From: Rhizobiales bacterium TNE-4
GTDB lineage: Bacteria > Pseudomonadota > Alphaproteobacteria > Rhizobiales > Beijerinckiaceae
Length of the DNA stretch: 64,000 nt
Assembly (NCBI GenBank): GCA_019083985.1
Contig: JAHRCV010000003.1
Coordinates: 124,001-188,000, forward strand
Direction of reading: 5' to 3'
The position numbers and the translations under genes were made by a program. Shown piece after piece: positions 1 to 8,381 of this stretch. The notes under the pieces are model-generated. The model did not search any database and was not told where the DNA came from. It saw only the letters and a program-made list of their open reading frames with translations. Every line of letters begins with the position of its first letter. Within the stretch, counting starts at the first letter, position 1.

Positions 1-106
1 ACCACAATGTGCGGCAGACACCGCACCGGACCGGACGGCCCTTGTCACCAAGGGTCGTGGTTTCGACGTCATAGGTACTTGCGCAATGGGGACAAACGAT
101 CAGCAT
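1..106 (-). CDS. MJ0042-type zinc-ribbon protein (partial, 3' end outside window)
   Basis: Only the first 35 codons are present, read from an ATG at 106 downwards. They begin MLIVCPHCASTYDV and contain two Cys pairs, CPHC (residues 5-8) and CGVC (about 30-33), which is the zinc-knuckle pattern of the MJ0042 family zinc-ribbon domain. In alphaproteobacteria such proteins usually have an N-terminal zinc ribbon followed by a variable region and a membrane helix, but the rest lies outside the window. It is divergent from ftsE, a common arrangement in this group. The cellular role is unknown. Confidence 0.75.
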   Translation of the reverse strand, partial: MLIVCPHCASTYDVETTTLGDKGRPVRCGVCRTLW

Positions 107-222
107 GACGAATCACGGAAAAAATGGGCCGAACGCGGCTTGGTCCCATCTTTGGCCCAAACAGCCGCTTGCATGATTGGCGCTGATCAGCGTTAAAAAA
201 CCGGCAAGAACGGCGGCGGAGA

Positions 223-888
223 GTGAATTTGGTCAGGTTCGAGAATGTCGGCCTGCGCTATGGGATGGGGCCGGAGGTGCTGCATGACATCAGCTTCTCC
301 ATCGAACCCCAATCCTTCCAGTTCCTCACCGGCCCTTCGGGTGCCGGCAAGACAACGTTGCTGCGCCTCATCCTGCTGTCGCTCAAGCCAACACGTGGCC
401 TGATCCATCTTTTCGGTACCGACGTCACCCGGATCGAAGCCGATAAGCTGACCGATCTACGCCGCCGCATGGGCGTCGTGTTTCAGGATTTCCGTCTGCT
501 CGATCATCTCACCACGTATGAGAATGTCGCGCTGCCTTTGCGCGTGCAGGGCAAGGAAGAGGCGAGCTACCGCGCCGAGGTGAAGGAGCTCTTGCACTGG
601 GTGGGACTGGGCGACCATGTCAATGCGCGCCCCTCAGTTCTCTCCGGTGGCGAGAAACAACGGGCCGCGATTGCGCGTGCCCTGATCGCACAGCCGGACC
701 TTTTGCTGGCGGATGAACCGACAGGCAATGTCGACCCTTCGCTCGCGCGCCGTTTGCTGCGTCTGTTCATGGAATTGAACCGCAGCGGCACCGCCATTGT
801 GATTGCGACCCATGACATCGGGCTAATGGATCAATTCGATTCACGCCGTCTCGTGCTAAGCGAAGGCAGGCTGCACATTTATGACTAA
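223..888 (+). CDS. ftsE: cell division ATP-binding protein FtsE
   Basis: This is the ATPase half of the FtsEX complex, which couples ATP hydrolysis at the inner membrane to periplasmic peptidoglycan hydrolase activation during division. The 221 aa length is normal. Visible motifs are Walker A GPSGAGKT (37-44), Q-loop FQD (87-89), ABC signature LSGGEKQR (140-147), Walker B LLLADEP (160-166) and the H-loop His197. The start is a GTG preceded by a purine-rich GGCGGAG. It overlaps ftsX by 8 bp, so the two are probably translationally coupled. Family assignment is firm from motifs and from the ftsX neighbour. Confidence 0.95.
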   Translation: MNLVRFENVGLRYGMGPEVLHDISFSIEPQSFQFLTGPSGAGKTTLLRLILLSLKPTRGLIHLFGTDVTRIEADKLTDLRRRMGVVFQDFRLLDHLTTYENVALPLRVQGKEEASYRAEVKELLHWVGLGDHVNARPSVLSGGEKQRAAIARALIAQPDLLLADEPTGNVDPSLARRLLRLFMELNRSGTAIVIATHDIGLMDQFDSRRLVLSEGRLHIYD

Positions 889-1852
889 CGCGGCCGCTTT
901 CACTCACCATATTCGTCAGCGCATCGCCCGCTGGTGGCGCGCGCGACCGCATCGCGCAGCTGAACCGCCGCTTGTGCCGGTGGAATCGATTGCTGGGCGT
1001 GCGCTCATTATCGTCATCGCAATCATGACGTTTCTCGCAGCGCTCACCGCGGGCGCGGCGCAACTTGTCGGCGCCGCATCGTCGGAATGGCAAAGCGCCG
1101 TGGCACGCGAAGTCACCATTCAGATCCGTCCTGTTGCTGGCCGCGCCATTGATCAGGAAGTGGCGCGCGCAGCCGAGATTGCGCGTGCAACGCCGGGCAT
1201 TACCGGCGTGAAAGTCTATTCACGACAGGAATCCGAACGCCTTCTCGAACCATGGCTTGGCACCGGCCTTAATCTCGATCAATTGCCCGTACCACGTTTG
1301 ATCGTGCTCAGGCTCGACGACCAAAAGGCGGCCGATTTCGGCGCGTTGCGCCGATCCTTGGTTGAAAATGTGCGCGGTGTCACACTGGATGATCATCGCG
1401 TCTGGATTGCGCGTCTTGCCTCGATGGCGCAATCGATTGTCATTCTGGCGATCGGGATCGTTGCGCTCGTGATCACTGCTACCGCTTTGGCGGTAGCGTT
1501 CGCGACGCGCGGCGCGATGGCAGGCAATCGCGATATTGTAGAAGTTCTGCATTTCGTCGGTGCGAGTGATGGCTATATCGCCGATGAATTTCAAAATCAT
1601 TTTCTCCGCCTTGGCTTGAAAGGCGGCGTTGCAGGCGGCCTCGCTGCAATGATTTTCTTCGTACTAGCGGGCGCGCTCGCGTCCGCTTGGGTTGCGACAC
1701 CCGGCGGCGATCAGATCGAGGCGCTGTTCGGATCATTCTCGCTGGGCGTTGGCGGCTTTATTGCGATGGGGCTCATCATCGTGCTCGTGGCGCTTGTCAC
1801 CTCGATCGGCTCGCGTATCACGGTGATGCGGACGCTACGGCAGCTCAGCTGA
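881..1852 (+). CDS. ftsX: cell division protein FtsX (ABC permease)
   Basis: This is the membrane partner of FtsE. The 323 aa protein has a basic cytoplasmic N-terminus, a first helix at about 40-62, a periplasmic domain of about 115 residues, then three further helices (about 183-208, 246-270 and 286-308). That is the four-helix FtsX topology. The periplasmic loop is where FtsX proteins recruit amidase activators or hydrolases; which partner is used here cannot be read from sequence. The ATG lies inside the end of ftsE. It is followed after 82 bp by a DUF218 gene and plsC in the same direction. Confidence 0.93.
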   Translation: MTNAAAFTHHIRQRIARWWRARPHRAAEPPLVPVESIAGRALIIVIAIMTFLAALTAGAAQLVGAASSEWQSAVAREVTIQIRPVAGRAIDQEVARAAEIARATPGITGVKVYSRQESERLLEPWLGTGLNLDQLPVPRLIVLRLDDQKAADFGALRRSLVENVRGVTLDDHRVWIARLASMAQSIVILAIGIVALVITATALAVAFATRGAMAGNRDIVEVLHFVGASDGYIADEFQNHFLRLGLKGGVAGGLAAMIFFVLAGALASAWVATPGGDQIEALFGSFSLGVGGFIAMGLIIVLVALVTSIGSRITVMRTLRQLS

Positions 1853-1934
1853 CACGCTCACGCTTCGTTCACGGACTGGCCTTATTCAGTGCTAAGATAG
1901 ACGAATCGAACGCCTCAGGCGGAGAACTTAGGCG

Positions 1935-2546
1935 GTGTATATGCGCGCTTTGGGCCTCGTCGCCTCTGTTTTGACGATCCTGCTGCTGATCCTTGTTGGC
2001 GGATTTCTCGGCTTCGTCGCGTCACTGCCGCAGGCTGAAACTTTGCCGCCGGGCCGCGCGCAAGGCATTGTCATTCTGACTGGCGGACCAGACCGCATTG
2101 CCGAAGGGTTACAACTTCTCGCCGACGGATTTGGCCAGCGCATTCTGATCACCGGCGTGCATGGCCGCACGAGCCGCGAAGACCTCGAACGATCGCACGG
2201 CATTGATCGACAGGCCGCCTCCTGCTGCATTGATTTGGATTGGCAGGCGCTCAACACACGCGGCAATGCGCAAGAGGCCGCACGCTGGGCGCGTGCGAAT
2301 GGTTATACCGACCTCATTCTCGTGACATCGTCTTGGCACGTGCCACGTGCCACCGAGGAAATGCGGCAGGCCATGCCCGAGGCCCACATCACGCCCCATG
2401 CCGTCGTGCCGCCGCGGGCCGAATGGCCGAAATGGTGGCGGGATGCCAGCATGATGCGCCTTTTAGTGACCGAATATGCAAAATTCTGTGCCACACGCGT
2501 CCGCGTCTTGGTGGCACGCACCGCTTCGGCCTTGCATAGCGGCTGA
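1935..2546 (+). CDS. YdcF/SanA-type DUF218 membrane protein
   Basis: The 203 aa protein has one N-terminal hydrophobic helix (about residues 6-30) followed by a DUF218 domain. Recognisable parts are the strand GIVILTGGPDRI, the segment QRILITGVH and the loop VTSSWHVPRA. DUF218 proteins (ElyC, SanA, YdcF) are linked to envelope integrity and to lipid-carrier metabolism, but the chemistry is not settled. The GTG at 1935 is used here; an ATG two codons later (1941) is an equally good start with AGGCGG just upstream. Its position between ftsX and plsC is consistent with an envelope role (inference). Confidence 0.85.
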   Translation: MYMRALGLVASVLTILLLILVGGFLGFVASLPQAETLPPGRAQGIVILTGGPDRIAEGLQLLADGFGQRILITGVHGRTSREDLERSHGIDRQAASCCIDLDWQALNTRGNAQEAARWARANGYTDLILVTSSWHVPRATEEMRQAMPEAHITPHAVVPPRAEWPKWWRDASMMRLLVTEYAKFCATRVRVLVARTASALHSG

Positions 2547-2589
2547 CGATGGGCATTGTGACGGTCCCGCCTTCGAGCCCGCACATATC

Positions 2590-3315
2590 ATGGCCCTGAT
2601 CCGCTCCCTGATCTTCAACACCCTCTTCTATGTCTCGATGATCCTCTACATGATCATCTTGCTGCCGCTGCTGATCTTGCCGCAGCGATACGTCATGATT
2701 TTGGTGCGGTTCTGGAGCCGATATTTTATTTGGCTGTGCACCCATGTCGCCGGGATCAAGATGGAAGTGCGCGGTGCCCATCGGCGCACGGGTCCCGTTC
2801 TCATCGCTGCGAAGCATCAATCGCTCTGGGAGACGATGGCGCTTCTGCAATTCTTCGATGATCCCTGTTTCATCCTGAAGCGGGAACTGACTTATGTGCC
2901 GCTGTTCGGACTTTATCTGCTGGCCACCGGACAGATCCCCGTTGACCGCCGTGGCGGCGCGAAAGTGCGCAATGATCTATTGAGGCGGACAAAGCAGGCG
3001 ATCCTCACCGCACCGGGCCGCCAACTCATCATGTTCCCGGAAGGCACCCGCCGCCCCGTCGGCGCGGAACCCGCGTATCGGAGCGGCATTGCCCATGTGT
3101 ATAGCGCGCTCGAAATCCCGGTGACGCCCGTCGCGATGAATTCTGGCGTGTTTTGGCCACGCCGCAGCCTGCAACTGCGCCCAGGAACCATCGTGATCGA
3201 GTTCCTGCCCGATATTCCCCCCGGCCTGCCGCGCGATGCCTTCATGGCACGGCTCGAAAACGACATTGAGACGGCCTCGAACCGTCTGATCGCCGAGGCC
3301 CAACGGGCGGCTTGA
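2590..3315 (+). CDS. plsC: 1-acyl-sn-glycerol-3-phosphate acyltransferase
   Basis: This enzyme acylates lysophosphatidic acid to phosphatidic acid in phospholipid synthesis at the inner membrane. The chosen ATG gives 241 aa beginning MALIRSLIF with a strong N-terminal membrane helix (about 8-32). Catalytic block I appears as KHQSLWE, an HX4E variant of the usual HX4D. Block III is present as MFPEGTRRP, and block IV as a proline-containing PVTPVAMN. A longer frame exists back to 2476, but it would run through the end of the preceding gene and lacks sense. The HX4E form also occurs in other alphaproteobacterial members from general knowledge. Confidence 0.9.
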   Translation: MALIRSLIFNTLFYVSMILYMIILLPLLILPQRYVMILVRFWSRYFIWLCTHVAGIKMEVRGAHRRTGPVLIAAKHQSLWETMALLQFFDDPCFILKRELTYVPLFGLYLLATGQIPVDRRGGAKVRNDLLRRTKQAILTAPGRQLIMFPEGTRRPVGAEPAYRSGIAHVYSALEIPVTPVAMNSGVFWPRRSLQLRPGTIVIEFLPDIPPGLPRDAFMARLENDIETASNRLIAEAQRAA

Positions 3316-3382
3316 CAGATCACACAAATGTTCTCATTTTGTTCCCATCGTATTCGTGGAGCGATTCACGAGGGAGGGACCG

Positions 3383-3775
3383 ATGGGACAGGCCGGAATT
3401 ATCTGCACCAAGGCTGAGAAGACGGTCGTTCTCGCGCCACTCAAGGCCGCCGATACGGTGGCTTTCGGTGGCCTCACCTCGTGGCGCGGCCTATCGGGCC
3501 GGCGCTATGTCGTCTCCGTCTACCATCCCGCTTCGGTTCCGGATTACGGCGATGCCGTCCTGATCGCGGTGGGCCGGGACCGGCATGGCGGCCGCCGCAT
3601 CCTCGCCGTCGGAACCGGCTCACCCGAACCGCTGGCGGCGCTCGCTGGCTGTGTCGAAATCCATGTTCATCTTCTGGCGCGCGATGCGGGCGAGAAAGCC
3701 CGGCTCCTCGCCGACCTAGCGCTTCCCGCGCTCAGACAGCTCAATCGAGACGGCGCGCTTCTTCCGGCAGCATGA
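3383..3775 (+). CDS. conserved-type hypothetical protein
   Basis: This 130 aa protein starts at an ATG with an excellent ribosome binding site (AGGGAGG at 3371-3377). I do not recognise a family. It has no signal peptide or membrane helix; the N-terminal half is beta-rich (alternating Val/Ile stretches) and the last 40 residues are predicted helical. The 3' end overlaps the 3' end of the opposite-strand Trm112-like gene by 35 bp, so the two transcripts are antisense to each other at their ends. The good start site and codon use typical of neighbours suggest it is real. Confidence 0.6.
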   Translation: MGQAGIICTKAEKTVVLAPLKAADTVAFGGLTSWRGLSGRRYVVSVYHPASVPDYGDAVLIAVGRDRHGGRRILAVGTGSPEPLAALAGCVEIHVHLLARDAGEKARLLADLALPALRQLNRDGALLPAA

Positions 3776-3944
3776 TCGGAATGCCATCGCGGATCGGATA
3801 AGCGAGCCGCGCCGAGGAGCTCACCAATTCCTGCGTCTCCCGATTATACTCCAGGCGGCCTTTGGTTAGCGGGCAGACGAGGATTTCAAGCAGGCGCGGA
3901 TCGAGCCGGTGCATTTCGGCGCGGGGATTATCCTGATCCGTCAT
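3741..3944 (-). CDS. Trm112/YcaR family protein (UPF0434)
   Basis: The 67 aa protein carries the Trm112-like pattern: [18 protein letters not shown] followed by [18 protein letters not shown]. In eukaryotes and archaea Trm112 is a zinc-binding activator of methyltransferases; the short bacterial forms often keep only part of the zinc site, and here I see just one Cys (residue 30 region). The start at 3944 has GAGGTG eight bases upstream. An in-frame extension to 4010 would overlap the preceding LON-N gene and is unlikely. It is the last gene of the cnoX-LON-N operon. Confidence 0.85.
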   Translation of the reverse strand: MTDQDNPRAEMHRLDPRLLEILVCPLTKGRLEYNRETQELVSSSARLAYPIRDGIPIMLPEEARRLD

Positions 3945-3954
3945 GAGCGACACC

Positions 3955-4623
3955 TCATTGCAAAGGCACATCGCCGCCATCATCACGGCGGGCCATTTCG
4001 ATTTGTGCAATCGCGATCAGCGTATCGGCGCGCGTTTTCAGATCCGCCGCTTCAAGCAGCGCCTGTTTCTCGCGCACGCCAAACGGGGCCATCATCGCAA
4101 GCGCATTGATCAAGGCCTCGTTCGGAGCTTGATCAATTCCGTCCCAATCAACATCGATCCGGTTCATCGCCACAAAGTCACGCAGGACAGCAATCACACC
4201 GGCACGATCGACAGCCTCTTCACCCGCACGGGGTGCAAAATCCGGCATGAACTCCGAAAAGGATACACGCGCCTGCCGATAAGGTGTCAACGCCGGCAAT
4301 TCTTCAAGAATGCGATAGCGCGCAATCCCTGTCAGCGAGATCAGATAACGTCCATCGCCACTCTCGGCGAATTGGGTAATGCGTCCCACGCAGCCGACCT
4401 TGTATAAACCCGGCACAGCGCTGCGCGACGATTCAGGCTCTGGCTGTACCATACCGATCAGACGCTGCCCCTTCAGCGCATCATCGATCATCTGCACATA
4501 GCGCTTTTCAAAAATGTTCAGCGGCATTTGTCCGCGGGGCAACAAAAGCGCGCCGGGCAAAGGAAAAAGCGGCAGCGTATCAGGGAGATCGCCTGGGCCG
4601 CGATAGACCGCATTCATCGGCAT
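3955..4623 (-). CDS. LON peptidase substrate-binding-domain protein
   Basis: The 222 aa protein is a stand-alone LON N-terminal (PUA-like) domain. It opens with [28 protein letters not shown], the conserved LON-N start, and includes GCVGRITQ and the segment [12 protein letters not shown]. There is no ATPase or protease domain. Such proteins are common in alphaproteobacteria and are thought to bind unfolded or specific substrates, but their function has not been established to my knowledge. It lies 17 bp after the thioredoxin-TPR gene and 10 bp before the Trm112-like gene, so an operon is likely. AAGGGA precedes the start. Confidence 0.9.
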   Translation of the reverse strand: MPMNAVYRGPGDLPDTLPLFPLPGALLLPRGQMPLNIFEKRYVQMIDDALKGQRLIGMVQPEPESSRSAVPGLYKVGCVGRITQFAESGDGRYLISLTGIARYRILEELPALTPYRQARVSFSEFMPDFAPRAGEEAVDRAGVIAVLRDFVAMNRIDVDWDGIDQAPNEALINALAMMAPFGVREKQALLEAADLKTRADTLIAIAQIEMARRDDGGDVPLQ

Positions 4624-4640
4624 CGGCGCTATTCCCTTGG

Positions 4641-5546
4641 TTAGCGGAAGAGAACGGCCGATAATTTACGCCGCCCTGCAATGCTTGTTTCGTCCATGGG
4701 ACCCCAAGCTTCGAAGAACTGCAAGAGCTGACGCCGCGCGCCATCCTCATCCCATGTGCGATCGCGCTTGATGATGTCGATTAACGCATCGACCGCGTCA
4801 TCACGGCGATCATTCGCTGCAAACGCCATCGCAAGATCGAACCGCGCTTGATGATCATTGGGATTTTGCGCCACGCGCGCCTCAAGCTCAGCCGTATCGC
4901 CGAGCGACGCAGATTTTTCAGCAAGTTCAATCGCTGCGATCACCGATGCGATGGCAGGGTCGATGCGCTTGGCTTCCGGCACCGGCGCGAGAATGCCGCG
5001 CGCGCCCTCGAGATTGCCAGCGTCGAGCTCGATACGCGCAAGCCCTGCGAGCGCGGCGAGATTGTCCGGCTCTTGCGTAAGCACGCTCGCATAGAGCTCA
5101 GCCGCACCGGCCGCATCGCCCTGCGCCTGTGCCTCTTGCGCCTGCGCAATCAATTCCTCTGTGGCGCCCGGCCCCAACGGACCGACAAGCCGTTCGATGA
5201 ATCCCTTCACCTGCGATTCTGGCAGCGCGCCCATAAAGCCATCGACCGGCTGGCCACGCTGAAATGCAATCACCGCCGGGATCGATTGAATGCCAAGCTG
5301 GCCGGGAATTTCCGGGTTCTCGTCAATGTTCATTTTGACGAGTTTCACTTTGCCGCCGGCGGCCTTCACCACCTTCTCGATGATCGGCTGCAATTGCTTG
5401 CATGGGCCACACCAAGGGGCCCAAAAATCGACAAGCACGGGCTGCTTGACCGATTCCGTCAGTACATCCTCGCGGAAGGTTTTGGTCGTCGTATCCTTGA
5501 CGAGATCGGATTGCGGCGCGGGCGCCCCACCTTCGAGAATGGACAT
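4641..5546 (-). CDS. cnoX: thioredoxin-TPR co-chaperone (CnoX/YbbN type)
   Basis: The 301 aa protein combines an N-terminal thioredoxin fold (about 20-125) and C-terminal TPR-like repeats (about 130-295). CnoX family proteins protect substrates from oxidative aggregation and hand them to GroEL and DnaK. The redox motif WCGPC is intact, so unlike the E. coli protein (SxxC) this one should be redox-active, as described for Caulobacter-type CnoX. AAGGAG sits six bases before the ATG. Co-transcription with a LON-N protein suggests a small proteostasis operon (inference). Confidence 0.88.
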   Translation of the reverse strand: MSILEGGAPAPQSDLVKDTTTKTFREDVLTESVKQPVLVDFWAPWCGPCKQLQPIIEKVVKAAGGKVKLVKMNIDENPEIPGQLGIQSIPAVIAFQRGQPVDGFMGALPESQVKGFIERLVGPLGPGATEELIAQAQEAQAQGDAAGAAELYASVLTQEPDNLAALAGLARIELDAGNLEGARGILAPVPEAKRIDPAIASVIAAIELAEKSASLGDTAELEARVAQNPNDHQARFDLAMAFAANDRRDDAVDALIDIIKRDRTWDEDGARRQLLQFFEAWGPMDETSIAGRRKLSAVLFR

Positions 5547-5645
5547 GCATATCTCCTTCGCGCGGGGACCCTAACGGCGAACCCCGATCAACTGGTTTCC
5601 TAAATAGGGTCCGGCAGGCCCGGCCGCAATGCGCGCGGCTGGGGC

Positions 5646-6161
5646 TCAGGCGTCAACCGCTTCGCGTGCCGGAAAGGCGATCAGCATCGGCTCATGGCCC
5701 ATCTCCGCGAAAAAGCGGAACAGGTCGGTCCGCGACACACCCGTTGTCATTGTGTTGCGCAGGGGATGTGCATTGATCCGGTCATAGTCCATCAACCTTG
5801 CATCGAGGATGAAGGTGACGGCCTTGTCCCGGTCATTGATCAGCGCAAAGGGCGTGACCGAGCCCGGCTCGACGCCAAGACGCTCCATCAGCTGATCGGC
5901 CGAGCCGAACGAGACGCGCCCCTGCCCGCCAATCTCCTGATGAATGGTTTTCAGGTCGATGGCCGCATTCTCAAGCGCCGTGATCAGGAAGAAACGGCCC
6001 TTCTTGTCCTTGAGAAACAGGTTTTTGACATGGGCGCCTGGCAATTTGCCACGCAACGTCTTGCTTTCCTCGACCGTGAAGACAGCCGGGTGATGCTGCG
6101 TCTCATGGACGACGCCAAGCCGGTCAAGCAGCGCAAAGAGATCTTCAGGCGTGGCGGGCAT
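5646..6161 (-). CDS. prolyl-tRNA deacylase-like protein (YbaK/ProXp family)
   Basis: The 171 aa protein belongs to the YbaK/aminoacyl-tRNA deacylase fold that hydrolyses mischarged tRNA in trans. Features are the N-terminal HPAVFTVEES, the conserved lysine in HVKNLFLKDKKG, the GSVTPFAL loop, and the C-terminal GVSRTDLFRFF. This layout matches the ProXp-ala/PrdX group, which clears Ala-tRNA(Pro). Which mischarged species it edits is inferred from family only. It stands alone, convergent with no close partner, and lacks an obvious Shine-Dalgarno. Confidence 0.87.
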   Translation of the reverse strand: MPATPEDLFALLDRLGVVHETQHHPAVFTVEESKTLRGKLPGAHVKNLFLKDKKGRFFLITALENAAIDLKTIHQEIGGQGRVSFGSADQLMERLGVEPGSVTPFALINDRDKAVTFILDARLMDYDRINAHPLRNTMTTGVSRTDLFRFFAEMGHEPMLIAFPAREAVDA

Positions 6162-6342
6162 GGCGAAAATCCAAAAAGGGCTGAGGCCCGGCTTCTAGCG
6201 CGGCCAAAGCCACCCCTTCAAGCGCCCAATGGCCCGCCTTTGCCTGCGCATTCACTTTTCCGCGCGAAACCCTGTTGCAACCCGAGCCGGTTTGGGGCAT
6301 AGAACGCCCACCCAAGCCGGGGTCGCCCCGGCAGACACGGAT

Positions 6343-6417
6343 GCGGGTGTAGCTCAGGGGTAGAGCACAACCTTGCCAAGGTTGGGGTCGAGGGTTCGAA
6401 TCCCTTCGCCCGCTCCA
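6343..6417 (+). tRNA. tRNA-Gly (anticodon GCC)
   Basis: A 75-nt cloverleaf including encoded CCA. The acceptor stem GCGGGTG pairs with CGCCCGC (one G-T). The anticodon GCC is at 6375-6377 in the loop of a CAACC/GGTTG stem. The T-loop is GGTTCGAATCC. It reads GGC/GGT glycine codons. Confidence 0.97.
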
Positions 6418-6488
6418 GTTTCCCAGATCGTTATCTTTGGTGTTTAGGCCCAACCTTGTAGGGCGACGCTGATCATGACCAAGCGCTC

Positions 6489-6974
6489 CTATTGCTTCCG
6501 ATTAGCCAGTCCTTTCAGACGTGCAATCCGATATTCGAACTCACTGATTTTCGCTGTCGCGCACCAAAGCCCCGCGTAGCTCCCCGTGCCCTGGCCAAAA
6601 TAAGCATCGCAATCAAGTTCGACGAATTGGCGCCATAGGCGTTGTGCTTTATGCAATGTCAGCCTCTCGCTTTCGGGGAGGACGGCAAGCGCATCCTTGT
6701 AAGCTTCATTGAGCTGGATATCCAACGCTTCGATATGCCGTCCGGGACATCGCATCAGCTCAAAATCCGATAAGTCTGATAGGTCTTTACTATAACATTG
6801 CACTGTGCTGGATGAGTCTTCTTCAATGAGATCATCGCTTTCGGCGGCTTGGCTTGATGGGGCCGATTGGCGTGATCCATGAGTATTTTTCTCAGCATAT
6901 TTAGATTGAGAAAAGGCCGGTGAAGAACTCAGAAACACGCATAAGAGCAGAAATGTTTTGATTGATTTGCGCAT
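6489..6974 (-). CDS. secreted LprI-like (DUF1311) protein A
   Basis: The 161 aa protein has a clear Sec signal peptide (MRKSIKTFLLL... cleaved near AFSQS). A serine-rich linker leads to a DUF1311/LprI N-terminal-like domain: Cys residues flank helices containing LNEAYKDAL, the AQRLWRQFVELDCDAY core and a final Cys in LWCATAK. LprI of mycobacteria inhibits lysozyme, but most DUF1311 proteins are uncharacterised. The start is supported by AAGGAG six bases upstream. It is the first of three related genes on this strand; it is visibly more AT-rich than the surrounding genome. Confidence 0.85.
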   Translation of the reverse strand: MRKSIKTFLLLCVFLSSSPAFSQSKYAEKNTHGSRQSAPSSQAAESDDLIEEDSSSTVQCYSKDLSDLSDFELMRCPGRHIEALDIQLNEAYKDALAVLPESERLTLHKAQRLWRQFVELDCDAYFGQGTGSYAGLWCATAKISEFEYRIARLKGLANRKQ

Positions 6975-7048
6975 GAATTGCTCCTTCCAATGCCTCTCTA
7001 AAAATCATAGCTGCGATAAAGTTTTGATTGAATCATGCACCTTTCTAT

Positions 7049-7456
7049 TTATTCGTCTGATCCAAACTCTGATGAAATTCGAAAGTCAAAAATAGCAATC
7101 CTTTTTTTGATATTTTGAATTTGGCAGAGAGATTTTAGTTTGAATTTGTTTTTGCTTTGGCGATTATTGATTTCACAGTCCACATTCACAAATTCTTCCC
7201 ACGCCCGCTGTGCTTGAATGAGCTTGGTCTTCCGACCCTCGTCATCCTCAAGATGGGTAAGGGCCTTGCCATAATATCCTCTGAGAATTGTATCAAGGCG
7301 CTCTTTTTCTTTTAACAAACAACGCCTTTCTTTAGTTTCACTCTTCGCCTTGTTGATACATACGTCAAATTCTGACGGCGTCTTCTCTTCTGCAATCGCC
7401 AGTCCACACGTGAAGCTGATCACGATAAAACTGAAAATCCAGGTGGATTTGATCAT
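7049..7456 (-). CDS. secreted LprI-like (DUF1311) protein B
   Basis: The 135 aa protein has a signal peptide (MIKSTWIFSFIVIS..., cleavage after AIA) and the same helical DUF1311 core as its neighbours: CINKAKSETKERRC, then YYGKALTHL, AQRAWEEFVNVDCE and a last Cys in LCQIQNIKKR. It is clearly diverged from copies A and C, being lysine-rich and low in G+C, which suggests transfer or relaxed evolution rather than a recent duplication. It is 74 bp upstream of copy A. No enzymatic motif is visible; a periplasmic binding or inhibitor role is only an analogy with LprI. Confidence 0.8.
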   Translation of the reverse strand: MIKSTWIFSFIVISFTCGLAIAEEKTPSEFDVCINKAKSETKERRCLLKEKERLDTILRGYYGKALTHLEDDEGRKTKLIQAQRAWEEFVNVDCEINNRQSKNKFKLKSLCQIQNIKKRIAIFDFRISSEFGSDE

Positions 7457-7682
7457 ATCAAATGACGCCTCTCATCAATTCATGATGGCATTGTCAAAAA
7501 AAAGCCTGTCACGATAACTTCACCAGAAGCAACACGACCACAAGCAAAACACAACGAATAGAAATTACAGAGCTAACTTAATCAAGCCGCGCATTCGCCA
7601 AGCTTGTAGCCCGCCGAATATAAGCGGCTCCAAAACGGACATCAATCAATCCCGCTATGAATTGATGGGGAGGAAAAGCTAT

Positions 7683-8093
7683 CTAGGGCCGCTCAGCGAG
7701 CGACTTCAAATCATCGATACGACGCATGGTATGGGTGAGCATGCAGGCCCCCGCCTCGATGCTGGCGATCGTGCCTGTTTCCTTGCCATAGAACACGTCG
7801 CAATCCCGCGTACGAAAATCGAGCCACGCGCGCTGCGCTGTGCGGAGCTTGACCCGTTGATCGGTGGGCAGGCCCGCGAGCGCCGTTTTATACGCATCGT
7901 TGAGCGTACGATCGAGCACGGCCAATTCGTCGGTCTGGCAGGCAATAATCGCAGCTGTGTTCTCCGCCTTGGCGAGGCACGCCTTCAGAGCGGGGCTATC
8001 ATTGCCCACCTCTTGCGCCCCTGCCAGCGAAGCGATGCCAAAAAGCCCGACGGCCAGACCCAACGTCCAATTCACTTCACGCAACACGGCCAT
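7683..8093 (-). CDS. secreted LprI-like (DUF1311) protein C
   Basis: The third DUF1311-type protein, 136 aa from the ATG at 8093, has a signal peptide ending SLAGAQ. The core shows ACLAKAENTAAIIACQTDE, LNDAYKTALAGL, AQRAWLDFRTRDCDVFYG and ACMLTHTMRRI, closest in style to copy A. Its base composition matches the host genome, unlike A and B. A GTG at 8117 would add eight residues; neither start has a well-spaced Shine-Dalgarno. About 226 bp without genes separate it from copy B, so it may be a separate transcription unit. Confidence 0.82.
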   Translation of the reverse strand: MAVLREVNWTLGLAVGLFGIASLAGAQEVGNDSPALKACLAKAENTAAIIACQTDELAVLDRTLNDAYKTALAGLPTDQRVKLRTAQRAWLDFRTRDCDVFYGKETGTIASIEAGACMLTHTMRRIDDLKSLAERP

Positions 8094-8167
8094 CTCCCGC
8101 CCAAACCTCGGGCGCACGTTAAGACTTTCTTAAACCTTTGTTAACGCCTGCTGGTCTTGATGGAGGC

Positions 8168-8371
8168 ATGACGGCGAATCACGACCCCAACCGCACCTCC
8201 GGCGACGCCGATCTGGCACGGCTCGACGCCATGATCGCAGAACGCACGGCCGAGTTGCGGCGTTTGGCAAGCCTTGCGCGCGCACGCAAAGCGCCGGTTC
8301 TCACCCGTGAAGAGATCGAGTTTGCCACCGCACTTGGTCGCGAGGCGGCCGGCATCCGTCGGACCGGCTGA
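8168..8371 (+). CDS. small hypothetical protein
   Basis: This 67 aa highly charged protein (MTANHDPNRTSGD...) is predicted to be mostly helical (LARLDAMIAERTAELRRLAS), with no signal or membrane segment. I do not recognise a family. GGAGG sits almost directly against the ATG, which is poor spacing; a TTG at 8138 is a possible alternative. It is divergent from LprI-like C and convergent with the MAPEG gene (10 bp gap). It fits the available space but support is moderate. Confidence 0.45.
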   Translation: MTANHDPNRTSGDADLARLDAMIAERTAELRRLASLARARKAPVLTREEIEFATALGREAAGIRRTG

Positions 8372-8381
8372 ACCTTCCCGG

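Noticed and set aside
2389-2850. A 153-codon minus-strand frame over the plsC start
   Set aside because: No ribosome site or family; contradicts the strong plsC frame.
6145-6453. A 102-codon minus-strand frame containing GRRDSNPRP and PLSYTR
   Set aside because: It is the antisense reading of tRNA-Gly; this GRRDSNPRP-type peptide is a well-known artefact of tRNA genes.
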